Part shown: in pieces, positions 9,020 to 18,469 of the stretch | Layout: every line of letters starts with the position of its first letter | How positions within the stretch are numbered: position 1 is the stretch's first letter | Assembly (NCBI RefSeq): GCF_011059185.1 | Contig: NZ_JAALFE010000003.1 | Span: forward strand, 1-64,000 | Origin: Paragemmobacter kunshanensis | Lineage (GTDB): Bacteria > Pseudomonadota > Alphaproteobacteria > Rhodobacterales > Rhodobacteraceae | DNA length: 64,000 nucleotides | Reading direction: 5' to 3' | Made by a program: the position numbers and the translations under genes | Notes under the pieces: generated by a model | What the model was told of the DNA's origin: nothing | The model's database searches: none | Seen by the model: only the letters and a program-made list of their open reading frames with translations

Positions 9020-9808
9020 ATGTCGACCGATGCAATGCATGTGGCCAAGACCGGCCTCAACGCCCAACAGACCCGGATGCAGGTCATCGCCAACAACCTG
9101 GCGAACGTGAACACCACGGGCTTCAAGCGCGACCGCGCCAACTTCGAAAACCTGCTCTACCAGAACATCCGCCCCGCCGGCGCCCCCACATCCGAGGCCA
9201 CCGCCCTGACCACGCCGCTCGCCGTGGGAACCGGGGTCCGCGTCGTGAACACCGAAAAGCTTTATGGCCAGGGCAGCCTGATCACCACCGACAACGCGCT
9301 CGATGTCGCCATCGACGGGCAGGGCTTCCTGCAGGTCCTGCTGCCCGATGGCCGCATCGGCTATACCCGTGACGGCACGCTCTCGCGCAATCCCGAAGGC
9401 ACGCTCACCACCACCTCGGGCTATGTGATCCAGCCCGAGATCCAGATCCCCGACGGGGCCACCGCCATCAACATCTCTGCCGATGGCATCGTCTCCGTCC
9501 AGATGCCCGACGCGGTCGAGGCGCAGGAAGTGGGCCAGATCACCCTTGCCGCCTTCACCAACCCGCGCGGCCTCGAACCCATCGGCGAGAACTTCGTCGT
9601 CGAAAGCTCCGCCTCCGGCCCCGCCATCGTCGCCGCCCCCTACGAGGATGGCATGGGCAAGCTGGTCCAGGGCGCGCTCGAGGCGTCCAACGTCAATGTC
9701 GTGCAGGAACTGGTCGACATGATCGAAACCCAGCGCGCCTACGAGGTGAACTCGAAATCCATTTCCGCATCGGACGAGATGATGCGCTTCCTTTCCAACA
9801 AGCTCTGA
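9020..9808 (+). CDS. flgG: FlgG, distal rod protein
   Basis: A 262-residue protein and the most conserved rod subunit: MHVAKTGLNAQQTRMQVIANN start, LANVNTTGFKRDRANFENLL, LDVAIDGQGFLQV and the C-terminal LVDMIETQRAYEVNSKSISASDE. The ATG at 9020 fits FlgG starts better than a GTG at 9011. First gene of a sigma-54-driven unit. Forms the distal rod through the P and L rings. Confidence 0.95.
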   Translation: MSTDAMHVAKTGLNAQQTRMQVIANNLANVNTTGFKRDRANFENLLYQNIRPAGAPTSEATALTTPLAVGTGVRVVNTEKLYGQGSLITTDNALDVAIDGQGFLQVLLPDGRIGYTRDGTLSRNPEGTLTTTSGYVIQPEIQIPDGATAINISADGIVSVQMPDAVEAQEVGQITLAAFTNPRGLEPIGENFVVESSASGPAIVAAPYEDGMGKLVQGALEASNVNVVQELVDMIETQRAYEVNSKSISASDEMMRFLSNKL

Positions 9809-9817
9809 GGCTGATTG

Positions 9818-10495
9818 ATGAAAACCTCTCCCTCCGCCCCCCTCGCGGCCCTGACCCTGCTCCTCACCGTTGCGGCCTGCACGCCCACCTATATCGAAGA
9901 GAAGGAGTCGCTGAACTTCGCCCCGGTCTACCCCGAGGACGGCTATACCGACAGCGCCGCCCTGCCCACGGGCGGGATCTACACCGCCTCGTCGGGCGGC
10001 ATCTTCGCCTCGGATCGCCGCGCCGCGCGGGTGGGCGACATCCTGACCGTGCAATTCGCCGAACGCTTCCAGGCATCCAAGACGCAATCCACCAGCGGTT
10101 CGCGCTCCAACGACTATTCCATCGACATGCCCGATGTGCTGACGCTCGGCCTCGATGATGGCGTGCTGGACAACGGCACCGACCAGTCCTTCGCCGGTCG
10201 CGGCCAGGCCCAGCAATCGAACTCGCTCACCGGGCGGCTTTCGGTGCAGGTCGTGCGTGTCCTGCCGGGCGGGCAGCTGGAAATCATGGGCCAGAAACGG
10301 CTGACACTGAACAACGGCAACGAATATGTCCGCCTGACGGGCGTCGTCCGCCCCGAAGACATCAGCGCCGACAACGTGATCCTGTCGGATCGCATCGCCC
10401 ATGCCACGATCAAATATGTGGGCGCGGGCACCGTGCATGATACCTCGCGCCCCGGCTGGCTGCGCCGCGGCCTCGATGTGGTGTCGCCGCTGTGA
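9818..10495 (+). CDS. flgH: FlgH, L-ring lipoprotein
   Basis: A lipoprotein of 225 residues with a type II signal peptide and lipobox LTVAAC (Cys near residue 22). Typical FlgH segments follow: [19 protein letters not shown] and [22 protein letters not shown]. The ATG at 9818 has GAGG upstream. Forms the outer-membrane L ring. Its stop overlaps the GTG start of flgI. Confidence 0.95.
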   Translation: MKTSPSAPLAALTLLLTVAACTPTYIEEKESLNFAPVYPEDGYTDSAALPTGGIYTASSGGIFASDRRAARVGDILTVQFAERFQASKTQSTSGSRSNDYSIDMPDVLTLGLDDGVLDNGTDQSFAGRGQAQQSNSLTGRLSVQVVRVLPGGQLEIMGQKRLTLNNGNEYVRLTGVVRPEDISADNVILSDRIAHATIKYVGAGTVHDTSRPGWLRRGLDVVSPL

Positions 10496-11610
10496 TCCGC
10501 GCGGCCCTCATCGCCCTTGCCCTTCTGGCCGGCCTCGCCCCCGCGGCGATGGCCGACCGGCTGAAGGACATCACCTCTGTCGCCGGCGTCCGGTCCAACC
10601 CGCTGGTGGGCTATGGCATCGTCGTCGGCCTCGCAGGCTCGGGCGATGGCAATTCCGGGCTCACCCTGCAATCGCTGCAATCCCTGATCTCGCGTCTCGG
10701 CCTCACGGTCGAGGCGTCGGATCTGAACGCCAAGAACGCCGCCGCCGTCATGGTCACGGCCGAACTCGCCCCCTTCATGAAGGAAGGGCAGGTGCTTGAT
10801 GTCACCGTCTCCACCGTCGGCTCGGCCAAGTCGCTCAAGGGCGGCACGCTTCTGATGACGCCGCTGATGGGCGCGGATGGCGAAATCTACGCCATCGCCC
10901 AGGGCAATCTCATCGTCGGCGGGCTGGGCGTCGAAGGCAAGGACGGCTCCTCGCTCACCGTCAACATCCCCACCGTCGGCCGCATCCCGCGCGGCGGCAC
11001 TGTCGAACGCATGGTCGAGGCCCCCTTCCAGGACACCGACAACCTCATCCTCAACCTCAACCGCCCCGATTTCTCCACCGCCGCCGCCGTGGCCAAGGCC
11101 GTGAACGAAGTCTTCGGTCCCGATGTCGCCACCCCGATCGACGGCACCTCCGTCGCCGTCCGCGCGCCCTATGATCCGGGCCAGCGCGTCACCTTCATGG
11201 GGATGCTGGAAAACATCGACGTCACCCCTGATGCGCCTGCCGCCAAGGTCGTGGTCAACTCCCGCACCGGCACCGTCGTCATCGGCGGCCATGTCCGCGT
11301 CACCCCCGCCGCCGTCACCCATGGCTCCCTCACTGTCTCCATCTCCGAAGACCCCCAGGTGAACCAGAGCGCGACCGTCGTCACCGGCGACGGCACCGTC
11401 GTCGTCCCCGGCGAAACCACCGTCACCCCCGACAGCACCGTCGCCGCAACCGAGGAAAACCCCCGCGCCTTCGTCTTCGATCCGGGCGTCTCTCTCGCCT
11501 CGCTGGTCGATGCCATCAACGCGGTCGGCGCCTCGCCCTCCGATCTGGTGGCGATCCTCGAAGCCCTGCGCGAAGCGGGCGCGCTGCGCGCCGAACTCGT
11601 GGTGATCTGA
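10492..11610 (+). CDS. flgI: FlgI, P-ring protein
   Basis: A 372-residue periplasmic protein with a signal peptide (cleaved after about AMA, residue 19). The conserved [30 protein letters not shown] region follows at once, then [21 protein letters not shown]. The start is a GTG within GTGA that overlaps the flgH stop, giving translational coupling. Forms the P ring in the peptidoglycan, with help from the chaperone FlgA (57786-58511). Confidence 0.95.
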   Translation: MIRAALIALALLAGLAPAAMADRLKDITSVAGVRSNPLVGYGIVVGLAGSGDGNSGLTLQSLQSLISRLGLTVEASDLNAKNAAAVMVTAELAPFMKEGQVLDVTVSTVGSAKSLKGGTLLMTPLMGADGEIYAIAQGNLIVGGLGVEGKDGSSLTVNIPTVGRIPRGGTVERMVEAPFQDTDNLILNLNRPDFSTAAAVAKAVNEVFGPDVATPIDGTSVAVRAPYDPGQRVTFMGMLENIDVTPDAPAAKVVVNSRTGTVVIGGHVRVTPAAVTHGSLTVSISEDPQVNQSATVVTGDGTVVVPGETTVTPDSTVAATEENPRAFVFDPGVSLASLVDAINAVGASPSDLVAILEALREAGALRAELVVI

Positions 11611-11903
11611 TGGAACTCAAACCCCTCTCCGGCAGCCTGCCCCTCGCCCGCGAAAACAGCGCCGCCGACCTGCGCCGCGCCGCCGAAGGGTTCGAGGAGA
11701 TCTTCCTCACCCAGATGCTCAAGGCCGCCCGTTCGGCCTCGCTCGGGGATGACATCATGGGATCCAGCGCCGTCGAAAAGACGCGCGATCTCTTCGATGC
11801 CGAAATCGCCCGCTCCTCTTCGCGCCGCACGGGGCTCGGCATCGCCGACGCGGTCGAACGCCAGTTCTCGCCCTTCGTCACCTCCGGCAGCAAGGCTGAC
11901 TGA
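11610..11903 (+). CDS. flgJ: FlgJ, rod-binding (cap) domain only
   Basis: Only 97 residues long: it keeps the rod-binding domain (FEEIFLTQMLKAARSAS and a C-terminal LGIADAVERQF) but lacks the muramidase domain fused to it in enteric FlgJ. This single-domain form is known in alphaproteobacteria, where a separate enzyme (here SltF at 17339) opens the peptidoglycan. ATG at the flgI stop and ATGA overlap with flgK show tight coupling. Confidence 0.92.
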   Translation: MELKPLSGSLPLARENSAADLRRAAEGFEEIFLTQMLKAARSASLGDDIMGSSAVEKTRDLFDAEIARSSSRRTGLGIADAVERQFSPFVTSGSKAD

Positions 11904-14900
11904 TGTCGAACATCATGGACATTGCAAGCTCGGCCATCGGTGCCTACCGCACCGCGCTGGGCGTCACGGGCGAGAACATCGCCAATGTGAACACCGAAGG
12001 CTACCGCCGCCGCGATGTCACCACCTCGCAGATCGGCGGGGCGCAGACCACCGTCACCACCATGGCGACGGGCGGGCAGGGCGTGCAGGTCGATCAGATC
12101 CGCCGCGCCTTCGATGCCCTTCTGGCCCAGCGCCTGCGCACCAGCGGCGCCGATGTCTCCGCGGCCGAGGTGCATCTCGACGCCGCCCTTGCCGTGGAAA
12201 CCCAGCTTCTGCCCAATACCGGCGGCATTGATGCGGCGCTGGAGGATTTCTTTGCCTCCATCGGCAGCCTCGCCGCCTCGCCCGCCGATACCTCGCTGCG
12301 CCGGGTCGCCATCGAATCCGGCCGCACCCTTGCCTCGGCCTTCCAGGGCATCGCCGCCGGCCTCATGCGCCTGCGCGAGGATACCTATGCCGCAGCCGAA
12401 CTGTCCGCCGCCCAGGCGACCGAGGATCTGCGCGATCTCGCCGAACTCCAGCTGCGGTTCAGCGCCAATAGCGGCGCGGTCGGCGCGCTCAACCCGCTGC
12501 ATGACGAACGCGATCGCCTGCTGGCCGATCTCGCCGCCAATATCGGCATTTCGGTCGAACTCGATGCCGCGGGCCGGGCCACCGTCACGCTGGGCACTTC
12601 GGGCGGCGGGCCGCTGCTCCTTGGCCCCGACGGGCCTGCCGTGATCACCACCTCCGGCCTGACCGACCTCACCCTCACCATCGCGCGCAACGGCACCACC
12701 CGCGACACCCGCATGATCGGCACCGGCGCGCTGGGCGGCTATGCCACCGCGCTTGGCGCCATCGACACCGCGCTTGAGGAGATTGACGCGCTGGCCCGCA
12801 AGATCGCGGGCGAGATGAACGCCGTCCATTCCGCCGGGATAGATCTGACCGGCGCCCCCGGCGGCGACATGTTCTCGCTCGATGGCTGGGTGATGTCGCG
12901 CGCCACCGGCAACCAGGGCTTCGCCCGCGCCGAAATCACCACCACCGGCCCCGCGACGACCGGCCCGATCACCCTGATCCGCGACGCCGCCCTTGGCGTC
13001 TGGCGGGCCGAGGATGCGCTGGGCACCGTTCTGGGAAGCGCGGCCAGCCTGCTCGTCCTGCCCGGCGTCACGATCGAGATCGAGGGCGAACCCGCCAATG
13101 GCGACCGGCTCACCTTCAACCCCACCACCGGCCTTGCCGCCAACATGCGCTTCCTGCCCGATGTCCCCGAACGGCTCGCCGCCGCCGTGGCCACGCTCGT
13201 GGCCCCCGCGCCGGGCAATTCCGGCTCCGGCTCCGTCGCCATGGCGCCCACCACCGTGGCCCCGCCCCCCGTCGCCGCGCTCGATACGCTTTTCACTGCG
13301 GGCGGCACCGGGGCAGGGGCGGCCACGCTCCTGTCCTCGGGCGTAGTCGGCCATATCCCGGCCGGAACCTCCACGGTCAGCCTCGCCAGCCTCGGCACGC
13401 AGGCCACGGCGGATTTCGCGCTTTCCGATGCCGCCGCCGCCACCACGACGAACCTCACCGTCACGCTGGATGGCGTGGCCCACAGCTTCGACCTCACCAC
13501 CCTTGTGGGCGGCGCGCCCCGCCCGCCGGGCTGGACCAGCGCCCAGCTTGCCGCCGCCCTCACCGCGGGCCAGTTCGAAACCGCCGCCGGCGAAACCTTC
13601 GCCAGCCTGGGCCTTGCCGCCGCAGGCACCGATGGCGGCTTCACCCTGTCGCGCAGCGCAGGCCCCATCGACGCGGCCACGCTTGACGCCGCGCCCGCCC
13701 TGCTCTCCCCGGCCCTGCCGCAGGGGGGCACCATCAACATCTTCACCCGCGAAGGCCGCCAGATCGCGGGCACCCCGCTTTCCGCCGCCGAAGTGGCGCT
13801 TCTCTTCACCACCGCCAACGGCTTCCTGCCCGGCGCGCAATATGTGGCCGATTACCTCGAAGCCCCCGATGGCATCGGCTATCGCGGCCTCGACCTCGAC
13901 AGCACGCAGGGCAGCGGCCGCCAGTCCGCCACCCTCATGCCGCCCGCCGTCGCCACATGGTCCGGCGCGGTCGAGGCCGCGGCCTCCCCCGCCCGCACCA
14001 TCCTTCTGGAAGAACCCGGCGCCGCACCCATCACCCTGACCCTGCCCGCAGGCAGCAATGCCCGCCGCCTGGCCGAGATGATGACCGAAGCCTATCCCGG
14101 TCTGGAAGCCAGCGCCGAAACCTCCGCCATGCTCAGCGTCGCCGGGGATGGCCGCGTCGAATTCCGGCTCGAAGGCACCAATACCACCCCGCTCACCGTT
14201 TCGGGCGATGTGGCGGGCGGGCGGCTCGACAGCCTGCTGATCGCGGTCAACGCCATTTCGGGCGCGACGGGCATCACGGCCGAGCTTTCGCCCGATGGCA
14301 CCCGCCTTCTGATGACCCAGGCCGATGGGGCCGATATCCGCCTGACCGGCTTCGCCCATGGCGCGGGCGGCACGGCCAGCCTGCAACCCTCCGATGCCAG
14401 CGGTCAGGCCCAGGGGGCAGCAGTCACCCTTGGCGCGGGGCAGGATGCCGCGCGGCTCTCCGGGCAGGTCCATCTGACGCAGAACAGCACCTTCACCGTC
14501 ACCATCGACGCCAACCGCATCGATTCCGCCGCCGATGCCTTCTCGGGCGGCCTGATCACCTCCACCTCTTCCGCCGCAGGGGCGCAGCGCAGCCTGACCC
14601 TTGGCTTCGATCCCGCCTTCGATGGCACCAGCGCCGCCACCGATGGCAGCGCCGCCATGGCCGGGCCCACGGATTACAGCCTCACCCTCGGCGGGCGCAG
14701 CGTCACGCTCAACAGCGCCAGCATCGCGGCCACCTCTGCCGCCGATGTCGCGGCGGGCCTCGCCGCCCTCCTGCGCGAAGACATGCCCACCGCCACGCTG
14801 TCCGGCGCGGCACTGGCCCAACTGCCCGCCGAAGGCGCATCGACCCTGATCCGCGTCGATGGCGCGGATTACGTCCTGCGCATGACGGGCGGCGCGGTGC

Positions 14901-16015
14901 AGGTCACCGGCCCCGAAACCGGCCGCATCACCGCGGCCTTCGATGGCGCGAACCGCCTGCAGATCACCGTCAACGGCGGCAGCACCGATGCGGGCTTCGT
15001 CACCGTCCCCGCCACCACCGGGGCTGCCGCCTTCGGCATCGCCCCGGCCCAGGCCCCCGTCACCCGCCTGACCGGCCAGCCCGCCAATCCCGCGGGCCTG
15101 CCCGCCGCGCTGCAGGTGGAAATCGGCACCACGCTTTATACCCTCACAGTCGGCGGCGGGCCCACCGTCACCCTGCCGCCCGGCTTTCCCGGCACGGCCA
15201 CTGTCGATGGGCTGGGCGCGATCACGCTGGAACTGCCCGCAGGCAGCGCCCCCGCCCGCATCCTGCCCGGCGCCGATGCGACGGGCCTCTCCTCTCTCGG
15301 CGCCTCGCTCTCCGTCGCGGGGGACCGGCTCGATCTCACCGCCTCCGACGCCGCCCCCCTGCAACTTGCCGCCAGCACCGCCTCGCTCGCCGGTCAGCGG
15401 CTGACGCTGGGCAACCTGCCCCCCGAAGACCTGATCGTTGTGATGACAGGCACCGGCAACCTGCGCATGGCGGGCTCCGTCACTGCGGGCGCCCCGCCCA
15501 GCACCGCCCCTGCCGTGGAACTGCGCATGCTTGATGCCTCCTCCGGCACGGTCGGCCTCTTCGACATCGCCACCGGCCATTCCATCGGCACCCGCGTCCT
15601 CGATGCCTCGGGCGGCGCGGTGATCGACGGCCTCTCCATCGCCGTCAACGGCAACCCCGTCAACGGCGATGCCTTCCGCCTGACGCCCAACAGCGACGGT
15701 CGCAACGATGGCCGCGCGCTCGACAGCATCCTCGCCCTGCGCTTTGCCGATGTCGCCACCGGGCGCGGCGGCTTTGCCCGCATCCTGTCGGACCTGCAAT
15801 CCGAAACCGGCACCCGCGCCGCCGCCGCGAAACAGACCCTGTCCGCCCGCACCGCGGTGAACGACACGATCCGCCGCGCCGATGCCGAACAGGGCGCCGT
15901 CGATCTGGATGCCGAGGCCGCCCGCATGCTCGAACTGCAACAGAACTACCAGGCCGCCGCCCAGATCATGGTCGTGGCCCAGGAAATGTTCGACACCCTT
16001 CTCAACTCGCTCTGA
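11903..16015 (+). CDS. flgK: FlgK, hook-filament junction protein, very large form
   Basis: A 1370-residue protein with standard FlgK ends: the N-terminal IASSAIGAYRTALGVTGENIANVNTEGYRRRDV region and the C-terminal EAARMLELQQNYQAAAQIMVVAQEMFDTLLNSL. FlgK is usually about 450-650 residues, so the middle carries roughly 800-900 extra residues. The extra part is Ala/Gly/Thr-rich, low in Lys, and reads like repeated beta-rich surface domains. No frameshift is seen. It first caps the hook, then links hook to filament. Located between flgJ and flgL as expected. Confidence 0.93.
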   Translation: MSNIMDIASSAIGAYRTALGVTGENIANVNTEGYRRRDVTTSQIGGAQTTVTTMATGGQGVQVDQIRRAFDALLAQRLRTSGADVSAAEVHLDAALAVETQLLPNTGGIDAALEDFFASIGSLAASPADTSLRRVAIESGRTLASAFQGIAAGLMRLREDTYAAAELSAAQATEDLRDLAELQLRFSANSGAVGALNPLHDERDRLLADLAANIGISVELDAAGRATVTLGTSGGGPLLLGPDGPAVITTSGLTDLTLTIARNGTTRDTRMIGTGALGGYATALGAIDTALEEIDALARKIAGEMNAVHSAGIDLTGAPGGDMFSLDGWVMSRATGNQGFARAEITTTGPATTGPITLIRDAALGVWRAEDALGTVLGSAASLLVLPGVTIEIEGEPANGDRLTFNPTTGLAANMRFLPDVPERLAAAVATLVAPAPGNSGSGSVAMAPTTVAPPPVAALDTLFTAGGTGAGAATLLSSGVVGHIPAGTSTVSLASLGTQATADFALSDAAAATTTNLTVTLDGVAHSFDLTTLVGGAPRPPGWTSAQLAAALTAGQFETAAGETFASLGLAAAGTDGGFTLSRSAGPIDAATLDAAPALLSPALPQGGTINIFTREGRQIAGTPLSAAEVALLFTTANGFLPGAQYVADYLEAPDGIGYRGLDLDSTQGSGRQSATLMPPAVATWSGAVEAAASPARTILLEEPGAAPITLTLPAGSNARRLAEMMTEAYPGLEASAETSAMLSVAGDGRVEFRLEGTNTTPLTVSGDVAGGRLDSLLIAVNAISGATGITAELSPDGTRLLMTQADGADIRLTGFAHGAGGTASLQPSDASGQAQGAAVTLGAGQDAARLSGQVHLTQNSTFTVTIDANRIDSAADAFSGGLITSTSSAAGAQRSLTLGFDPAFDGTSAATDGSAAMAGPTDYSLTLGGRSVTLNSASIAATSAADVAAGLAALLREDMPTATLSGAALAQLPAEGASTLIRVDGADYVLRMTGGAVQVTGPETGRITAAFDGANRLQITVNGGSTDAGFVTVPATTGAAAFGIAPAQAPVTRLTGQPANPAGLPAALQVEIGTTLYTLTVGGGPTVTLPPGFPGTATVDGLGAITLELPAGSAPARILPGADATGLSSLGASLSVAGDRLDLTASDAAPLQLAASTASLAGQRLTLGNLPPEDLIVVMTGTGNLRMAGSVTAGAPPSTAPAVELRMLDASSGTVGLFDIATGHSIGTRVLDASGGAVIDGLSIAVNGNPVNGDAFRLTPNSDGRNDGRALDSILALRFADVATGRGGFARILSDLQSETGTRAAAAKQTLSARTAVNDTIRRADAEQGAVDLDAEAARMLELQQNYQAAAQIMVVAQEMFDTLLNSL

Positions 16016-16027
16016 AAGGTCTGATCC

Positions 16028-17299
16028 ATGACCGCCAGCATCGGCAACGCCCTTTTCGGCAAGATCTCGATGGAGAATTTCAACCGCCTCTCGTCCGAGG
16101 TGGCCGATCTCCAGTCGCAGATCTCGTCGGGCAAGAACGATCCCCGCCCCTCGGCCGATCCGATGCGCGCGGCCAAGCTGTCGGTCGTCACCGAACAAAG
16201 CGCCGCCGTGGCCCGCTTCACCGAAAACTCCCAACTCGCCACCGACCGGCTGGATCAGGCCGATCTCGCCATGGGGGAACTGGGCAATATCGTCCGCGAA
16301 TTCCAGCAGATCTCGATCCAGGCCGCCAATGACACGCTGACGGAAGAAGGCATCGCGGGCCTGCGGGCCGAGGCGCTCTCGCTGCGCACCGCGCTCAAGA
16401 CCGTGGCCAATGCCCGTGATACGATGGGCCTGCCGCTCTTTGCCGGCTTCGGCAGCGCCGAACCCTTCGCCGAAGGGCCGCAGGGCGTGGTCTATCGCGG
16501 TGATGGCGGCCGCCCCACGCTGCGCATGTCGGAAACCGCCACCCTCGCCACCGGCCTCAACGGGGCCGAGGTCTTCATGTCCGTCCCCACCGACAATGAC
16601 GGAACCCGCAGCCTCTTCGACATGGTCGACGATCTGATCGCCACCCTCTCCCTGCCGCTGCAACCCTCGCGCCCCGATCACCGCGTTCCCAACCAGGGCC
16701 TCTTCACCCCCGCCGCCACCCGCGACCCGGTCAACCTCACCTTCACCCTCACCGGCCCCGACGGCAGCGCGACGATCTCGGCCGAGGTGATGCGCGGCAC
16801 CCCCGCCGTCCTGCGCGATGCGGTCAATGCCGCCACCCCCGGCACGGGCATCACCGCCCGCATCGCCGATGATGGCGAAAGCCTGATCTTTGAATCCCGT
16901 GGCGACATCTCCGTCAGCAACTTCATCCAGCCCACCGCGGGCCGCCAGCCTGTGGCCTCCTTCGTGGCCCTCGACGATGCCTTCGTTCCCAATGCCGTGG
17001 GCGTGGTCCTGCGCACCGAACGCATGTCCTCCAGCCACATGGTCGGCCTCTTCGGCGATGCCGTCTCCCACGCCGCCGCCCAGCGGGCCGAGGTGGGCGC
17101 CCTTGGGCGCCTCGCCGAAGATCACGCGGGCGTGCTGGCCGATCGCAAGCTGCGCATGGATCAGTCCATCGCCAATCTTCAGGATCTCGACGTCGCCGCC
17201 GCCATCACGAAGCTGCAGCAGCTTCTCCTCACCGAACAGGCGTCGCAGCAGACCTTCGTCAAGATCAACGGCTCCAGCCTTTTCGACTATATGCGCTGA
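16028..17299 (+). CDS. flgL: FlgL, hook-filament junction protein
   Basis: A 423-residue flagellin-like protein: N-terminal MENFNRLSSEVADLQSQISSGKNDPRPSADP and C-terminal LQQLLLTEQASQQTFVKINGSSLFDYM match FlgL coiled-coil ends. GGTCTGATCC lies before the ATG, 12 bases after flgK. Forms the second junction layer, on which filament growth starts. Confidence 0.93.
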   Translation: MTASIGNALFGKISMENFNRLSSEVADLQSQISSGKNDPRPSADPMRAAKLSVVTEQSAAVARFTENSQLATDRLDQADLAMGELGNIVREFQQISIQAANDTLTEEGIAGLRAEALSLRTALKTVANARDTMGLPLFAGFGSAEPFAEGPQGVVYRGDGGRPTLRMSETATLATGLNGAEVFMSVPTDNDGTRSLFDMVDDLIATLSLPLQPSRPDHRVPNQGLFTPAATRDPVNLTFTLTGPDGSATISAEVMRGTPAVLRDAVNAATPGTGITARIADDGESLIFESRGDISVSNFIQPTAGRQPVASFVALDDAFVPNAVGVVLRTERMSSSHMVGLFGDAVSHAAAQRAEVGALGRLAEDHAGVLADRKLRMDQSIANLQDLDVAAAITKLQQLLLTEQASQQTFVKINGSSLFDYMR

Positions 17300-17312
17300 A
17301 TCCGCGCCCAAC

Positions 17313-17328
17313 TGGCCCGGGGCTTGCA
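17313..17328 (+). promoter_or_regulatory. Sigma-54-like promoter at sltF
   Basis: TGGCCC-GGGGC-TTGCA. The predicted transcription start (12 bases after the -12 GC) falls at or within a base or two of the sltF ATG at 17339, so the transcript would be leaderless or the start codon differs. Confidence 0.6.
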
Positions 17329-17338
17329 ACAGCACCGC

Positions 17339-18283
17339 ATGCTGCGCGCGCTTCTCCTCTCGCTTGCCCTTCTCCTGCCCGGCCTTGCCGTGGCGCAGGA
17401 TTGCGCCCGCCTCGCGGCCGAAGCCGGGGCCGAGGCCGGGCTTCCCGACGGCCTGCTTCCCGCCATTTCCCTGGTCGAGGCCGGGCGCGGCGATGGCCAG
17501 GGCGGCATCGCCCCCTGGCCCTGGACGCTGAACCAGGGCGGCAAGGGGATGTATTTCGATACCCGCGAAGAGGCGCTCGCCTATCTGAAACAGGCCGTGG
17601 CCGATGGCGTCACCAATATCGACGTGGGCTGCATGCAGCTGAACTGGAAATGGCATTCCGCGGGCTTCGCCAGCCCCGAAGACATGATGGATCCCGCCCG
17701 CAACACCCGCTACGCAGCCCGCTTCATGGTGGAACTCTACAACCGTCTGGGATCGTGGGAGGTGGCAGCCTCCGCCTATCACTCCACCGATCCCGAACGC
17801 GGCAAGCGCTATCTGCGCAAGGTCATGGCCGCCCGCGACAGCTTTGAACTTTCCCCCGTCGAACCCGGCCAGGACGCCCCCGAAGGCGAGGCGCGCGTCC
17901 TTCTTGTCGCCATCCCCGCGCAGCTTGACGGCATCCTTGCCCGCTCCGGCTCGCCCCTCGTGGCGCTGGCCTCCGCCCCGCCTGCCGACGGCTTCGAAGG
18001 CGAAACCCCCTTCGATGCCATCGGCGAGGAAGACCCCGCCACCACCGATCCTGCAGCCGAAGACATGGCCGCCGAAGACACCCCCGTCACGGCCTCTGCC
18101 GATACCGCGCCTCCCGCCCGCCCTGTCCGGCGCGGAACTGAGCGCGCCGCGCCGCCCGACCTGCCCATGGTCATCGCCGCCGCCAGCACCAGCCTCGCCT
18201 TGCCCGAAAACCTGCCCCCCCGCCTGCGCCACCGCTGGCCCGAGGTCGAGGCGATGCGCCAGATCCTGCTGGAAATGCCATAA
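17339..18283 (+). CDS. sltF: SltF, flagellar lytic transglycosylase
   Basis: A 314-residue exported protein with a signal peptide (residues 1-20, ending VAQ). The lysozyme-like domain has LLPAISLVEAGRGDGQGG, where the Glu is the likely catalytic acid, and the family segments GCMQLNWKWHSAGF and NTRYAARFMVELYNRLGSWEVAASAYHS. A long Pro/Ala/Glu-rich C-terminal extension (about 200-314) follows. In R. sphaeroides the SltF C terminus binds FlgJ; the gene position after flgL and the muramidase-free FlgJ here fit that. Cleaves peptidoglycan to let the rod through. Confidence 0.85.
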   Translation: MLRALLLSLALLLPGLAVAQDCARLAAEAGAEAGLPDGLLPAISLVEAGRGDGQGGIAPWPWTLNQGGKGMYFDTREEALAYLKQAVADGVTNIDVGCMQLNWKWHSAGFASPEDMMDPARNTRYAARFMVELYNRLGSWEVAASAYHSTDPERGKRYLRKVMAARDSFELSPVEPGQDAPEGEARVLLVAIPAQLDGILARSGSPLVALASAPPADGFEGETPFDAIGEEDPATTDPAAEDMAAEDTPVTASADTAPPARPVRRGTERAAPPDLPMVIAAASTSLALPENLPPRLRHRWPEVEAMRQILLEMP

Positions 18284-18302
18284 ACCAACGATCTATGCGC
18301 TT

Positions 18303-18317
18303 TTAAGTGATTGTTAA
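18303..18317 (+). promoter_or_regulatory. CtrA-like box upstream of fleQ
   Basis: TTAA-GTGATTG-TTAA matches the alphaproteobacterial CtrA half-site arrangement TTAA-N7-TTAA exactly, lying in an AT-rich spot 153 bases before the fleQ ATG. AT-rich intergenic DNA can give such a match by chance. Confidence 0.45.
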
Positions 18318-18412
18318 GTAAAGCGAAACCCTACATACGAAAGTATGGGGCCTTCCCACCGCTACGGGCGTCCGCCATCCCAATCTCCCCCGTTCACCCG
18401 ACTGTGATCGCG

Positions 18413-18439
18413 TTGAATCGCAGCCCGACTCCCTATCAT
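18413..18439 (+). promoter_or_regulatory. Possible housekeeping promoter of fleQ
   Basis: TTGAAT (18413-18418) and TATCAT (18434-18439), with a short 15-base spacer. No sigma-54 site precedes fleQ, which agrees with a first-level regulator, but this call is weak. Confidence 0.25.
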
Positions 18440-18469
18440 GTGAACCCAAGGTGCCGTTGGAGATAAGTT

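Noticed and set aside
11516-18232. A 2238-codon open frame on the minus strand across flgJ, flgK, flgL and sltF
   Set aside because: It is antisense to well-recognised genes, is Gly/Ala/Arg/His-rich low-complexity translation typical of GC-rich shadow frames, and has no SD or family features.
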